From NCBI GenBank assembly GCA_036733965.1, contig DAIMZL010000021.1:1-35010 (forward strand): DNA of 35,010 bases, given 5' to 3'. Positions within the stretch are counted from its first letter, which is position 1. Every line of letters begins with the position of its first letter. Position numbers and translations under genes: made by a program. The notes under the pieces were generated by a model. The model saw only the letters and a list, made by a program, of their open reading frames with translations. It did not search any database and had not been told where the DNA came from. Positions 1 to 9,471 of this stretch are shown piece by piece. The DNA is from JAEXOD01 sp937930275. Its GTDB lineage: Bacteria > Bacteroidota > Ignavibacteria > Ignavibacteriales > Melioribacteraceae.

Positions 1-836
1 GTTATAGGAGCAGGAGCAGCGCCGCCCATAGTTTGTAAAGCACCGGTTGCAGGATCAAATACTAAAGCAACAGTTTGAGGTCCACCTATTACTGTATTTC
101 CGTCTGAATCAACTAAGTCGTAGGTCATATCATATGAATCGGCTGCGGTTTTTGCATAAGTAATATTCATAGTATAAGCGTTTCCGTTCATATCATAGAT
201 TACATTACTATCAGGAACCGTATCACCAATTGCCATTGACGAAGTTAAATTACCTGTTTGTACAAAATTTTCAGTTCTGGTTAACGGACTTGTACTGCTT
301 AAGTTACCGCCCCATGAAGTTTGTGTTGTTGCTACTGCGGGCAATCTTAAATTAGTATCAATATAAATATCTTCTAAATTATTTCCCGGAGGTATTACAC
401 CGTCTTCAGTTGCAACTTTACCCTGAACAATAGCACCGTTTTGAGGATTAACAAGTTTACCTTCTGCATCAAAAACATAAGCACCGGCTCTGCTGTAATA
501 TTCTTTGCCGTTGCTTTTCAAAATAAATAGACCGTTCCCCTGAATAGCTAAATCGGTTGTTAAACCGGTTCTTTCAAAAGTACCTTGCGTCCAGTTTCTA
601 TCAATAGAGTTAACTTTCATACCTAAACCAACTTGAAACGAGTTAGTACCGCCGGTAGTTGTTGTAGGGTCTGTTCCGTAACGAACGTATTGATTAAAAG
701 TATCGCTAAATGTGATTCTGCTTCCTTTGAAGCCGATTGAGTTAACGTTAGCTATATTGTTACCAATAACATCTAACATTGTTTGATGATTGCGTAAACC
801 TGATACGCCTGCGAAAAGAGAATTTAATAATGACAT
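1..836 (-). CDS. flgE: Flagellar hook protein FlgE (C-terminus cut by window edge)
   Basis: FlgE forms the hook that joins the flagellar rod to the filament. The ATG at 836-834 follows a strong GGAGG ribosome binding site. The reading frame stays open to base 1, so only about 278 N-terminal residues are visible. The N-terminus (MSLLNSLFAGVSGLRNHQ) and the following IGNNIANVNSIGFKGS are the standard rod/hook/HAP N-terminal signature. LAIQGNGLFILKSNGKEYYS, around residues 95-115, is the usual hook-family block. The gene is the last visible one of the flagellar operon, 111 bases after the preceding gene, with two G+C-rich hairpins in that gap. FlgG shares the N-terminal signature, but the flgD neighbour favours FlgE. 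Confidence 0.93.
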   Translation of the reverse strand, partial: MSLLNSLFAGVSGLRNHQTMLDVIGNNIANVNSIGFKGSRITFSDTFNQYVRYGTDPTTTTGGTNSFQVGLGMKVNSIDRNWTQGTFERTGLTTDLAIQGNGLFILKSNGKEYYSRAGAYVFDAEGKLVNPQNGAIVQGKVATEDGVIPPGNNLEDIYIDTNLRLPAVATTQTSWGGNLSSTSPLTRTENFVQTGNLTSSMAIGDTVPDSNVIYDMNGNAYTMNITYAKTAADSYDMTYDLVDSDGNTVIGGPQTVALVFDPATGALQTMGGAAPAPI

Positions 837-870
837 ATTAACCTCCAAATAGGATTAATGTTTTTAATTT

Positions 871-924
871 GGCTCAACGTCAGTCGGTCGGTCGAACCAT
901 GGGCGTCCTATGAAGGTCCCGCCC
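871..924 (-). other. Two tandem G+C-rich hairpins in the flgE leader
   Basis: Between the upstream gene's stop (948) and the flgE start (836), the minus strand can form two adjacent hairpins. The first (924-901) has a 5-bp GGGCG/CGCCC stem, an internal CCT/AGG pairing and a TCAT loop. The second (898-871) has an 8-bp GGTTCGAC/GTTGAGCC stem, including two G-U pairs, around a 12-base loop built of CGAC/TGAC units. The block is far richer in G+C than its surroundings. No U-run follows either stem, so it does not look like an intrinsic terminator. It ends about 35 bases before the flgE start. A role in mRNA stability, processing or regulation is only inference. Confidence 0.55.
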
Positions 925-947
925 GTTGTTATTTAATTATTTAAATT

Positions 948-1334
948 TTATAATGCAAACACAACGCTATCGATATTTGTGAAAACATTTTCGTTACCTT
1001 CTGCCACCTCCACCGCAGTAACCACAGTTTTGTTCGGAATATTAATGATAAAAGCTTTGTCGTTAAGCATTATCAAAGAGTCTTTGGCACCTTTAGCTTC
1101 GGCTTTACCAACTGCCTCTTGCAGCTTAGTCATTTCAGTATCAGACAGTTGTATATTCCGTGATTCAAGCCTTTTGGCAGCGTGCCCCGAAAATTTAATT
1201 TTCGAAAGTTCATTGTCAAAGATCGAATCGAAACTGCCGATTTCTCCTTGTTTTTGCGGCTTAACGATATTGTTCTCTTCCGGCGTTACTATCGGCACAA
1301 AAGGAACACGAATACCGTTTACCATGTTACTCAT
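948..1334 (-). CDS. Conserved flagellar operon protein (TIGR02530-like)
   Basis: A 128-aa protein of the small 'flagellar operon protein' family (TIGR02530 / Flagellar_put) that often lies between flgD and flgE, as it does here. The N-terminal 45 residues are a variable linker. The conserved part starts near residue 48 with FSGHAAKRLESRNIQLS and runs through KAEAKGAKDSLIMLNDKAFI and IPNKTVVTAVE, ending with a segment on spontaneous-looking beta strands (VFTNIDSVVFAL). There is no signal peptide or membrane segment. The precise function of the family is not settled; a role in hook assembly is inferred from position. Identification rests on motif recall and gene order. Confidence 0.8.
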   Translation of the reverse strand: MSNMVNGIRVPFVPIVTPEENNIVKPQKQGEIGSFDSIFDNELSKIKFSGHAAKRLESRNIQLSDTEMTKLQEAVGKAEAKGAKDSLIMLNDKAFIINIPNKTVVTAVEVAEGNENVFTNIDSVVFAL

Positions 1335-1354
1335 GTTTTTGGTCTCCTATTTAA

Positions 1355-2047
1355 TTAATCACCTGTTGAATTTAGTATTTCAGCTATTTCCGATAAAGAG
1401 TATCCTACATTTCCTATCATCAAAACAGTTCCGCTTGAAGTGTACTTAACCGAATCAATCGTACCTATTCTGTAACTCTCAACCGTCATACTTTTACCGT
1501 CCGTGGTTTTTGCCTCTACAGAAAACGTGTAATCACCTTTCGCTAATTTCACACCATTATTATCGTAAAAATCCCAAGAAAGTTTATGGTCTCCGGCATT
1601 TTTTTCACAATTTTCTATAGTTTTTACCAAGGCGCCGCTCTTATTGTATATTTTTATCGTTACATCTGAGGCTTCGGCAGGTAAATTATAACCTAAACTA
1701 ATTTTTTCTTGACCGTTGTTATTTAATACATTACCACTTAGCTTAGCATCTTTCCCAATCCAACTTGCAGACATTGTATTGTTTATAGATAGAGTTAATA
1801 AATAATTAGCATCTAAGCTTGTATTTAAAGACGTATTAATATTTGTTAATTGCTCTAAACTACTAAATTGCGCAAGTTGCGATGCATATGCCGAACTATC
1901 TAACGGTTCGGTCGGATCTTGATTTTTAAGCTGTGTTATCATCAACTTTAAAAAATCATCCTTACCTAATTCCGATTTACCTTTTGTAGTTGAAGTACCT
2001 GTAGTAGTACTTCCCCCAAAATTTATACTTGTTACTCCGTCCGACAT
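1355..2047 (-). CDS. flgD: Flagellar hook assembly protein FlgD (hook cap)
   Basis: FlgD caps the growing hook and guides FlgE polymerisation; it is itself exported and later lost. The 230-aa protein has a Ser/Thr/Gly-rich N-terminal tail. The diagnostic FlgD N-domain follows at about residues 25-75 (KDDFLKLMITQLKNQDP, then FSSLEQLTNIN). From about residue 100 there is a beta-rich region typical of the FlgD Ig/tudor-like domains (AEASDVTIKIYNKSGALVKT, then GDYTFSVEA). Its length is normal for the family. It lies 10 bases after fliK and 20 bases before the flagellar operon protein gene, so it is co-transcribed with them. Confidence 0.95.
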   Translation of the reverse strand: MSDGVTSINFGGSTTTGTSTTKGKSELGKDDFLKLMITQLKNQDPTEPLDSSAYASQLAQFSSLEQLTNINTSLNTSLDANYLLTLSINNTMSASWIGKDAKLSGNVLNNNGQEKISLGYNLPAEASDVTIKIYNKSGALVKTIENCEKNAGDHKLSWDFYDNNGVKLAKGDYTFSVEAKTTDGKSMTVESYRIGTIDSVKYTSSGTVLMIGNVGYSLSEIAEILNSTGD

Positions 2048-2057
2048 ATTTACCTCG

Positions 2058-5000
2058 TTATGCTAAATATTCAACTGTGTTATAACCTAATGATTTTTTA
2101 ATTTCTTCGGTTTCGTTTTCAATTTTATCAATCTGTTTGTTTTCGACTGTAGATTTTCTTTTCCCGGCATTTCGTTCGCTATTTTTGTTTTCGTTATTCT
2201 GCAGACTGATATTTATCATTCCTTGTTGATTTCCGTTTTTGTTTAAATTGCTTTGTAAATCTCCAAGTTTACTTTCCAACATGTTTTTAACAACTTCGGT
2301 TTCAACCGTTATATTAGCTTTTACTATTTTATCATTTACTTCAACAGATATCTTAACTTTTCCCATGTTTTCCGGTTCTATGTTAAGTGTCATACTGCTT
2401 TTATCTTGCTTTTCTAAATATCTGCTAACTTCTTTAATTACTTCGGTTAATTTTACGTTTCTTTCGTTTCCCGTTTTCACATATGTTTCTTCAAAAACCT
2501 TGCCAGTTCTTGTATTATCTGTTTCACCGATTTTAATATTTAGACCTGCAGATAAATCTTTATGCTCTTTCGATTCGGTATTATTACCCATATTGCTCTG
2601 CTTGCCGTTATCTGTTACATTCACGGTTTTTTCTGCACTCGTTTCATGATTAATAGGATCGTTTAATATCGTTTTTTTATCTTTTGTATCAACAACAATT
2701 TCAGTTTTTACTTGTTCTTGCTTCTGCTCGGTAACATCCTTAACCGTTTTTTTAACTTTTAAGTTAATCGGCTTATCTTCTTTTTCTTCTTTAACTTTAG
2801 ATGTTTTATTTTGACCTTTTACCGCATCTTCTGTAGTCGATTTAGCGATGGTAGTAGTATTTTCTTTTCCGCTATCTATTACAACTTTTTTATTTTCGGA
2901 TTTCTCGGATTCGTTAATGTTTAATACTTTATTTGTCTCAACAATATTTTCGTTTCCGGTTCGCTGTTTTATAGTATTTTTAATTAATTGTTCCGAACCG
3001 ATATTTTCTTTGTTTTCACTCCCCTGTTTCATTTTATCATTTTGGCTAATATTAGCCTCAGTGTCAGCATAATTTTTTCCTTTATTTCTATCGGAATCTA
3101 CTTCTTTTGTTTCAATGCTTTTATTAGGATGAAGTGAAAAACTTGTAATATTTTTTTTAACTTTTATATTATCTTGTTTATCTATATCGGTCTGTTTGGT
3201 AGCAATAAAACTACTATTTAATTTTTCGTTTGTTATCTCAACAGATTTTGTTTTATCTGTCTTATCGGTTGTTCCAATTATCTCGCCATTTTTATTATTT
3301 ACTTTTTCAGCACTATCTGCTTGTTTAATATTTTTATCGTTAACTAAAGGAATGCCGCCTTTATCGTTACTAATATTATTATTTTCTTTATTTAATATTT
3401 TTTCGGTCGGTACTTCTTTATTTACTATCTCTTGGTTTGCTATTTTATCGGACTGTTTATTTTTTTGTTTTTCTGTCTCTTTTAGTAAAACTTCGGGCTT
3501 AGTAAAACTTACTTCTTTTTTATCAGACGCTTTATTGGCTGTAACAATCTCTTCCGTATTTGTTGTCAATTCACCATTTTTTGTCTCTTCAATCGGTTTG
3601 AACGAGTAATTTATATTCTTTTCTTCTACACTTTCAACATTCCCCTTCTGTAAACTTTCATCCTTCTGTAGGGTTACATTTTCTTTTGTTGTTTGATAAA
3701 TATTCGTATTTATTTTATTATCGAACTTGCTATCAGGATAACTTTTATCAGTCGATATTCCCTGTTCCACAGAAGTTTTATCATTTTTTATTGAGGAATT
3801 ATTTTTATTCCCGCTTATCTCGTTTACGCTATTGTTTACAACTTCCTTGTCTGTAAATTCTCGAACATTTTCATCATCAGGTTTACTATTATTTACGCTT
3901 TTGATATTATTTTCAATAGTATTTTTATTTTCATTTTTTTCGGTAGTAGATTTGTCTTTTACGTTATCAGATTTTGTTTGTAATGTAATTCCTTGTACAA
4001 ATTCGCTTTCCTTAGTTTTTATAGTGTTTTTCGGTACATCCGTGCTTTCTATATTTTCAGTGTTATTAATTTCGGATTTATTTTGTTCGGTTTTTAATTC
4101 TGTAACAACGTTTTCCGTAACCATTTTTTTGTCAGCTAATTTAACTTCTTCTACCGTAGTTAAATTTTCTTTGTTAGATATAGAACTTAAGCCGCTTTTA
4201 TTTTCCGTCATGTCAACAGGTAATTCATTCCCCTTTGGAATTTTTATTTCAGTCTGTATTCCTTCATCAACTGCAAAATTTATATTGTTTACTTTGTTAT
4301 TTGTTAATAAAGAATCATCTTTTATCTTGACTTTTTCGTAAACCGAATTTTTATTCCCCTCATTATTAACATTTATATTTATTATTGTCTCATTATTCTC
4401 GGGTTTTATCGAATCACTATAAACAATATTTTCTTTATTAATAACCGTTGCATTTTTTTCGGTTAATTTAATTTCGGCATTAACTTTTTCATTTACCGAA
4501 GTTTCTTTAATAGTATTATCAACTTTTTGATTTAATGTGTTTGTTAAATTATTGTTGTTTGTTTTTGGTGTTTGGTCATCACTACTTTTAACTTCGCCTA
4601 TATTTACTTTTGATACCGTATTTATATCGCTATTTTCTTTTGCTACTACTTCATCGGAAACCGTATTGTTCTTTTGAGCTAAATTATTCCCTTCAATTTT
4701 TTCTTTTATAGGATCTACATAATTATCTGGTTTATTAATTATTTTCGGTTCATTTACTGCTTCTTTAAAGTTCCCTTCTAAATTTTTCAATGAATCGTTT
4801 AACTCGATTTTAGTATTTGTATTTTCTGCAACTTTATCGATTGATTGCTTACTATTGATTGTTGCTTTTTCATCAACTAATATTTTTTCAATTATCGGTT
4901 TATTGTTAATTGTATCATCGGATTTATTATCTATTTTTTTATTACTCACCTTAGCAGCTTCGTTTTCGGAAAATTGCGGAGTATTATTATTAATTTCTTT

Positions 5001-7082
5001 ATCCGTACTTACAACTTTAGGAATATTTTCTTCTTCACCGGTTAAAATTTTTGCTGAGGGTGTATTTACTATCTCCGTTTTTTTATTTACGGTTTTATCA
5101 CTTACTTCATTTATTTCGTTTACTAATTTTTTGTTATCCGTATTTTCTTTACTTATTAAAGTATCATTTTTAATTTCTGTCTGTTTTTTGTCCAAAACTA
5201 CGTTAGGAATATCTTCATTTGCGGCTTTTTCTTTTACTTTTTCAACTTGCTTTATATTTGTTTCAACCGGTATTTTTGCATTACTATTATCCGAATAATT
5301 TTTATTGGAAACTTCGGACTTCAAAGTACTTAAATTTTCATCTTTATTTAACTGTTCTAAGATGTTATTATTTGGCGTACTACTAACCTCTTTTTTATCT
5401 GATAAATTTATTTTTTCAACGCTTTCATTATCAGAGTTAATTTTATTCGTTTCTACTACTATTTTGCTCGCGTTATTGTTATCAACATTTAATATTTCTG
5501 CGTTATCTTTTTTTTCATTTGAGTTTGTAACTCTTTCACCCGTACTTTTTATATTTAAATTATTATTCTCTTTTGCAGTTTCATTAGTTTTATTTTCGGT
5601 TCCATTAATAAGTGAAGGTACATTTTTATCAATTGGATTTTTTGTATTATTTAACGGTTTTTCTTTTTTGTCTTCAGTACTTACTATCTCTGTATCAGCA
5701 TTTGCTACTCTATTTACTGTGTTTTCACTTTTTAAGGGAATATCCTCATTTTCGGTTAGTTTAACCTTAGAATTAATCCCGTCTTTACTTTCCGAACTTA
5801 AAATACTTTTAGTATCAACCGTTTTCACTTCTTTATTTAATATGGTATTGCTACTTTTTGTCAAGTTTACCGGTTCACCCATAACTTCGGATTTTTTTTC
5901 AATTTTAATACTACCCTTACTCAAATCAGATTTTATTTCTTCTTTTAATTCAGTATCTTCCGTATTAATTAGCTGAGATATTTTTTCGATAACTGTTTTA
6001 GTTGTTAAAGGAGTCTGTTTTTCATCGGCAGTTTTTGGAATATTACTATCTTCATTACTTTTACTATTTACTTTATTTACTTTTAATCCTGAGTTATTTA
6101 TGTTAATATTTTGCTTTGTATTAACATCATTAACCATTGAAGTTAAATTAGTGTTGGTTTCAACATTTAAAGTATTATTAGCGTCTCCTTCGGGCAAACT
6201 GATTTCCCCGTCACTTTTTATAAAAACGTTTTGCTGTTGTTCGATATTAGATTTTTGGCTATTATTCAGCAAAGGTGCAAATTGATAATTTGTATTAGGT
6301 ATATTATTATCCGATTCCTTTTTAACATAGCTGTAAAAAGTCACATTTTGTTTTTCATCTTTATTAACTAAGTTATCACTTGCTACTTCGGACTTATTCG
6401 TAATTCCCGCTATAATAGGATTAATTGCACCCGTGTAGGCAAAAGTTAATCCAACTTGATCATTTTGTTCGTTATTGTCTAAGTTTTTTTCTTTATAAAC
6501 AACAACATATTCGCTTGTATCGTTATTTGATAACAAAGGATTAATGCTTTCGCCGGTTTCTTTAACAACTTGGAAACTTGAAATAGATTTAGGTTGGTTT
6601 ACCGCAATTACAACCCCTTTATTCTCGTCTAAAAGTTGAAATATTTTGTTTTCGGATATGTGTTCGGAAGCTGAATCTTTATTATCGCTATTAGTAAACT
6701 TAATTTGTGAAATAACGCTTTTTAGTAAACTTTCAAGCTTTTCTTTTGGAACTTTAAAATCTGCAATATTAATATTCTCTGTCCCCTGCTCGTTACTTAA
6801 TAATGAAAGCAAGTTTTCGACAAACTTTTTAACATCACCGGGTTTATAATTTTCGGTATCAATTTCGGCGGTTTGTAAAAGATTAAGCTCAATTGAATCA
6901 TTATCATTTAACGTTTTACCTGTACCGGTCGTCGATTTTGTATCTGCGGCAGGCATATTATTAGCCAAAACATTAATGATGTCATTAAACAAGTAACTTG
7001 CACCGGTTATTTTTGAATTTTTTGTAACCGCTGCCCCGCTTGAACCCGACGATTTTTCGATGAATAACGGATTAAAAAACAT
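2058..7082 (-). CDS. fliK: Flagellar hook-length control protein FliK, exceptionally long
   Basis: FliK measures hook length and switches the export gate from hook to filament substrates. Identity rests on position (after fliJ and the motE-like gene, before flgD) and on the C-terminal domain at about residues 1540-1635. That domain holds SSMTLNIEPENMGKVKISVE, then VKANITVETEVVKNMLESKL and a Gln/Asn-rich tail, which is the FliK C-domain pattern. Residues from about 100 to 1500 are low-complexity and rich in Asn, Lys, Glu, Ser, Thr, Val and Ile, with no cysteine that I can see and no exact long repeats. The protein is 1674 aa, against about 400 for Salmonella FliK. The frame is intact throughout and starts at ATG 7082, one base after the stop of the upstream gene. 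Many antisense open frames inside it are compositional shadows. Confidence 0.85.
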   Translation of the reverse strand: MFFNPLFIEKSSGSSGAAVTKNSKITGASYLFNDIINVLANNMPAADTKSTTGTGKTLNDNDSIELNLLQTAEIDTENYKPGDVKKFVENLLSLLSNEQGTENINIADFKVPKEKLESLLKSVISQIKFTNSDNKDSASEHISENKIFQLLDENKGVVIAVNQPKSISSFQVVKETGESINPLLSNNDTSEYVVVYKEKNLDNNEQNDQVGLTFAYTGAINPIIAGITNKSEVASDNLVNKDEKQNVTFYSYVKKESDNNIPNTNYQFAPLLNNSQKSNIEQQQNVFIKSDGEISLPEGDANNTLNVETNTNLTSMVNDVNTKQNININNSGLKVNKVNSKSNEDSNIPKTADEKQTPLTTKTVIEKISQLINTEDTELKEEIKSDLSKGSIKIEKKSEVMGEPVNLTKSSNTILNKEVKTVDTKSILSSESKDGINSKVKLTENEDIPLKSENTVNRVANADTEIVSTEDKKEKPLNNTKNPIDKNVPSLINGTENKTNETAKENNNLNIKSTGERVTNSNEKKDNAEILNVDNNNASKIVVETNKINSDNESVEKINLSDKKEVSSTPNNNILEQLNKDENLSTLKSEVSNKNYSDNSNAKIPVETNIKQVEKVKEKAANEDIPNVVLDKKQTEIKNDTLISKENTDNKKLVNEINEVSDKTVNKKTEIVNTPSAKILTGEEENIPKVVSTDKEINNNTPQFSENEAAKVSNKKIDNKSDDTINNKPIIEKILVDEKATINSKQSIDKVAENTNTKIELNDSLKNLEGNFKEAVNEPKIINKPDNYVDPIKEKIEGNNLAQKNNTVSDEVVAKENSDINTVSKVNIGEVKSSDDQTPKTNNNNLTNTLNQKVDNTIKETSVNEKVNAEIKLTEKNATVINKENIVYSDSIKPENNETIININVNNEGNKNSVYEKVKIKDDSLLTNNKVNNINFAVDEGIQTEIKIPKGNELPVDMTENKSGLSSISNKENLTTVEEVKLADKKMVTENVVTELKTEQNKSEINNTENIESTDVPKNTIKTKESEFVQGITLQTKSDNVKDKSTTEKNENKNTIENNIKSVNNSKPDDENVREFTDKEVVNNSVNEISGNKNNSSIKNDKTSVEQGISTDKSYPDSKFDNKINTNIYQTTKENVTLQKDESLQKGNVESVEEKNINYSFKPIEETKNGELTTNTEEIVTANKASDKKEVSFTKPEVLLKETEKQKNKQSDKIANQEIVNKEVPTEKILNKENNNISNDKGGIPLVNDKNIKQADSAEKVNNKNGEIIGTTDKTDKTKSVEITNEKLNSSFIATKQTDIDKQDNIKVKKNITSFSLHPNKSIETKEVDSDRNKGKNYADTEANISQNDKMKQGSENKENIGSEQLIKNTIKQRTGNENIVETNKVLNINESEKSENKKVVIDSGKENTTTIAKSTTEDAVKGQNKTSKVKEEKEDKPINLKVKKTVKDVTEQKQEQVKTEIVVDTKDKKTILNDPINHETSAEKTVNVTDNGKQSNMGNNTESKEHKDLSAGLNIKIGETDNTRTGKVFEETYVKTGNERNVKLTEVIKEVSRYLEKQDKSSMTLNIEPENMGKVKISVEVNDKIVKANITVETEVVKNMLESKLGDLQSNLNKNGNQQGMINISLQNNENKNSERNAGKRKSTVENKQIDKIENETEEIKKSLGYNTVEYLA

Positions 7083-7083
7083 A

Positions 7084-7689
7084 TTAATGATTTCCTAATA
7101 ATTTAGTGACTTTTTCAACGGGCATAAAAGAGAGAACTTCTGCTGCTTTCTTTTTCTTTAAAGCATATATCAAATCTCTTGCCACATTATCTTGCATTCC
7201 CATAATTGCCCGTGCAGCAACTTTGGAATCCATTGCTTCGTAAAGTTTAACTGTTTGTTTTATCCATAGGTTATATGTACTATCTTTTTTAGAGCTAACT
7301 TGTTGAACTTTTATTTTTTTTAATTCTTCTTCTTTTGCGGCAAGCTGTTTCATCAAATCTTCATTTTTCTTTTTTGCATCCTTTAAATCAACTTTTAAGG
7401 TACTATCCTGTACTACAATTTTATAAACGGTATCTGTTTTACTTGTCCAATACATACGTTTAACGCTATCAATAACTTCCGCATAAAATTTTTCTCTTAT
7501 AAAATTTCTTACTTTTTGATAATCTTCAATTTTTAAAGTTATTTTTTTCACTGCTTTTTCCGGTTCAACAGTCGTAGAAAAATCGAACTTAAAAATATTT
7601 TTATATTTTGTGTTTGCAAAGTACAACAGACCCGTAACAGCAATAAACGCCATTAAAAAAGCTAAAAAATATGCAATAAAATTTTTCAT
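7084..7689 (-). CDS. MotE/MgtE_N-like flagellar protein with one N-terminal membrane helix
   Basis: A 201-aa protein of the kind often found beside fliJ/fliK and annotated as MotE or a MgtE N-terminal-like protein. It has one membrane helix at about residues 5-26 (YFLAFLMAFIAVTGLLYF). A charged helical region follows, predicted coiled coil at about 95-135 (LKDAKKKNEDLMKQLAAKEE). The end is a helical MgtE_N-like domain from about 145 (LYEAMDSKVAARAIMGMQ, then LSFMPVEKVTKLLG). In alphaproteobacteria MotE is a periplasmic chaperone of MotC. Here there is no motC nearby, so the function is inferred to be flagellar but otherwise open. The stop is one base before the fliK start. Confidence 0.65.
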   Translation of the reverse strand: MKNFIAYFLAFLMAFIAVTGLLYFANTKYKNIFKFDFSTTVEPEKAVKKITLKIEDYQKVRNFIREKFYAEVIDSVKRMYWTSKTDTVYKIVVQDSTLKVDLKDAKKKNEDLMKQLAAKEEELKKIKVQQVSSKKDSTYNLWIKQTVKLYEAMDSKVAARAIMGMQDNVARDLIYALKKKKAAEVLSFMPVEKVTKLLGNH

Positions 7690-7695
7690 TAAGTA

Positions 7696-8130
7696 CTAAT
7701 TCCCCTTAGTTTTTTTTGTCGCAATATCATCTATTTCTATTTGCTCAAGTCTGTTTTGTTCAACAATAAATTGCTGTAAATGTTTTTCTTCCAATTTTTC
7801 AAACATTTTTGTTTCTTTTGATTTTTGAGCTAATTCATCTAATTTCTGTTGTCTTACCTTTTCCAATCTTTCAATATCTTTTTTTATAGAAATAATTTTT
7901 TCATCAATTAGTTTTTCAAAGTTATTCATAAATTGAATTTCTGAAATTTTTAACGATTTTTTACCTTTTAAATCACTTATGGTATTATTCTTTTCTTCAA
8001 TAAGTTCATTAATTTCTGATTTTCGTTTTTCAATTTCAAGCTCTACTACCGCAACTTCTTTTTGCACTTTTTTTTCAACAATTTGCTTTACTTTTTTAAT
8101 CGAATCAAATTTGTAATTAAATTTTGCCAT
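7696..8130 (-). CDS. fliJ: Flagellar export protein FliJ
   Basis: FliJ is the small coiled-coil stalk of the flagellar export ATPase: it sits in the FliI ring and contacts the export gate and chaperones. The 144-aa product is almost entirely charged alpha-helix with heptad-like spacing, beginning FNYKFDSIKKVKQIVEKK and ending in a Glu/Lys/Gln-rich tail. FliJ sequences diverge strongly, so the call depends on length, helix content and the position 4 bases after fliI. No membrane segment or signal peptide is present. I see no other reasonable candidate for fliJ in the operon. Confidence 0.8.
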   Translation of the reverse strand: MAKFNYKFDSIKKVKQIVEKKVQKEVAVVELEIEKRKSEINELIEEKNNTISDLKGKKSLKISEIQFMNNFEKLIDEKIISIKKDIERLEKVRQQKLDELAQKSKETKMFEKLEEKHLQQFIVEQNRLEQIEIDDIATKKTKGN

Positions 8131-8134
8131 AGTA

Positions 8135-9469
8135 TTATGCCATTATCGGTTTTTCAATTATTGCTTTTAATTTATTAACCGAATCGTTAAAAGTTGCTTT
8201 TTCAAACATATCTTGTTTAAGATAACTTCTTAAATCGGATATTTTGGAAAGTGCATGATCTATTAACGGATTACTCCCCTTAACATAAGCTCCGATATTT
8301 ATAAGGTCTTCTGCTTCATAATATGTTTGCAAAATTTCTTTAAAGCTCATTGCTCTCATTCTGTGGTCGTTTGGTACAATATCCGGCATTACTCGGCTAA
8401 CACTCTGTAAAGGATCAATTGCAGGAAATTGTGCTTTATTTGCCAATTTTCGTGATAATACAAAGTGTCCGTCTAAAATTGAACGAACTGCGTCTGCAAT
8501 CGGTTCGGTCATATCGTCACCGTCAACCAATACAGAATAAAAACCGGTAATTGTGCCAAGATTAGAAGTTCCGGCTCTTTCAAGCAACTTTGGTAATATT
8601 GCAAATACACTTGGTGTATAACCTTTTGTAGTAGGCGGTTCGCCTATTGTTAACCCAATTTCACGCTGTGCTAAAGCAAATCTGGTAACAGAATCCATCA
8701 TCAATACTACATCTAATCCTTGATCTCTAAAATACTCGGCAATTGTTGTACCAATATAAGCCGCTTTTATTCTCATTAAAGCCGGCTTATCGCTTGTTGC
8801 AACAACAACAACCGATCGTTTTAATCCTTCTTCGCCTAAATCTTTCTCAATAAACTCTCTAACTTCTCTTCCTCTTTCACCTACCAATACAATAACGCTA
8901 ACATTTGCGTTCGTATTGCGTGCAATCATTCCAAGCATAACACTTTTACCTACGCCGCTTCCCGCAAATATGCCCACTCGCTGCCCTTTTCCGGTGGTAA
9001 GTAACCCGTCAATACTCCTTACTCCTGTTTGTAGCGGTTTATTAATTCGCTGACGTTCCAAAGGATTGGGTGGCTCTCTATAAACGTGCCTATAAGCTTC
9101 ATATTTGATATCTCCTTTTCCGTCCATCGGATTTCCGAAACCATCAACAACCCGCCCTAATAAATTATTGCCTACACCAATCATTAAACTTTTACCTGTA
9201 GCACAAATAGTACAAGAAGGAGATATATTTTCAACTTCGCCCAACGCAATTGATAATACTTTACCTTCTTTAAAAGCTACGACTTCGCTTTTACAAACTT
9301 CTCTACCGCTTCTATCTACCACCTGACATATTTCGCCTATTGCCACGTTAGGACCAATAGAAACAATAACTAATCCGATAACGTCAGTCACTTTTCCGTT
9401 AATTTTTATTAACTCAACGTTATTAATTATTTTATCGTACTTTTCAATATATGTTGGGGCAATATCCAA
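8135..9469 (-). CDS. fliI: Flagellum-specific ATPase FliI
   Basis: FliI is the F1-beta-like ATPase that energises early steps of flagellar type III export at the cytoplasmic base. The 444-aa protein shows the Walker A motif AGSGVGKS at about residues 169-176, a Walker B-like VVLMMDS ending near 260, the GERGREVREF block near 198-207, and PPTTKGYTPSVF, all typical of FliI/YscN. Its length is normal. The start is TTG at 9469, two bases after the fliH stop, with AGGGA nine bases upstream. No in-frame ATG occurs until deep in the protein, so TTG is the best start. The gene is followed by fliJ. Confidence 0.97.
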   Translation of the reverse strand: MDIAPTYIEKYDKIINNVELIKINGKVTDVIGLVIVSIGPNVAIGEICQVVDRSGREVCKSEVVAFKEGKVLSIALGEVENISPSCTICATGKSLMIGVGNNLLGRVVDGFGNPMDGKGDIKYEAYRHVYREPPNPLERQRINKPLQTGVRSIDGLLTTGKGQRVGIFAGSGVGKSVMLGMIARNTNANVSVIVLVGERGREVREFIEKDLGEEGLKRSVVVVATSDKPALMRIKAAYIGTTIAEYFRDQGLDVVLMMDSVTRFALAQREIGLTIGEPPTTKGYTPSVFAILPKLLERAGTSNLGTITGFYSVLVDGDDMTEPIADAVRSILDGHFVLSRKLANKAQFPAIDPLQSVSRVMPDIVPNDHRMRAMSFKEILQTYYEAEDLINIGAYVKGSNPLIDHALSKISDLRSYLKQDMFEKATFNDSVNKLKAIIEKPIMA

Positions 9470-9471
9470 TT

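Noticed and set aside
871..924. c-di-GMP (GEMM) riboswitch before flgE
   Set aside because: The conserved GEMM bases and tetraloop/receptor layout are not found; only hairpins are clear.
2100..6900. Many plus-strand open frames antisense to fliK
   Set aside because: They are Leu/Ser/Phe-rich mirror images of Asn/Lys/Glu-rich codons, have no ribosome binding sites and no recognisable domains.
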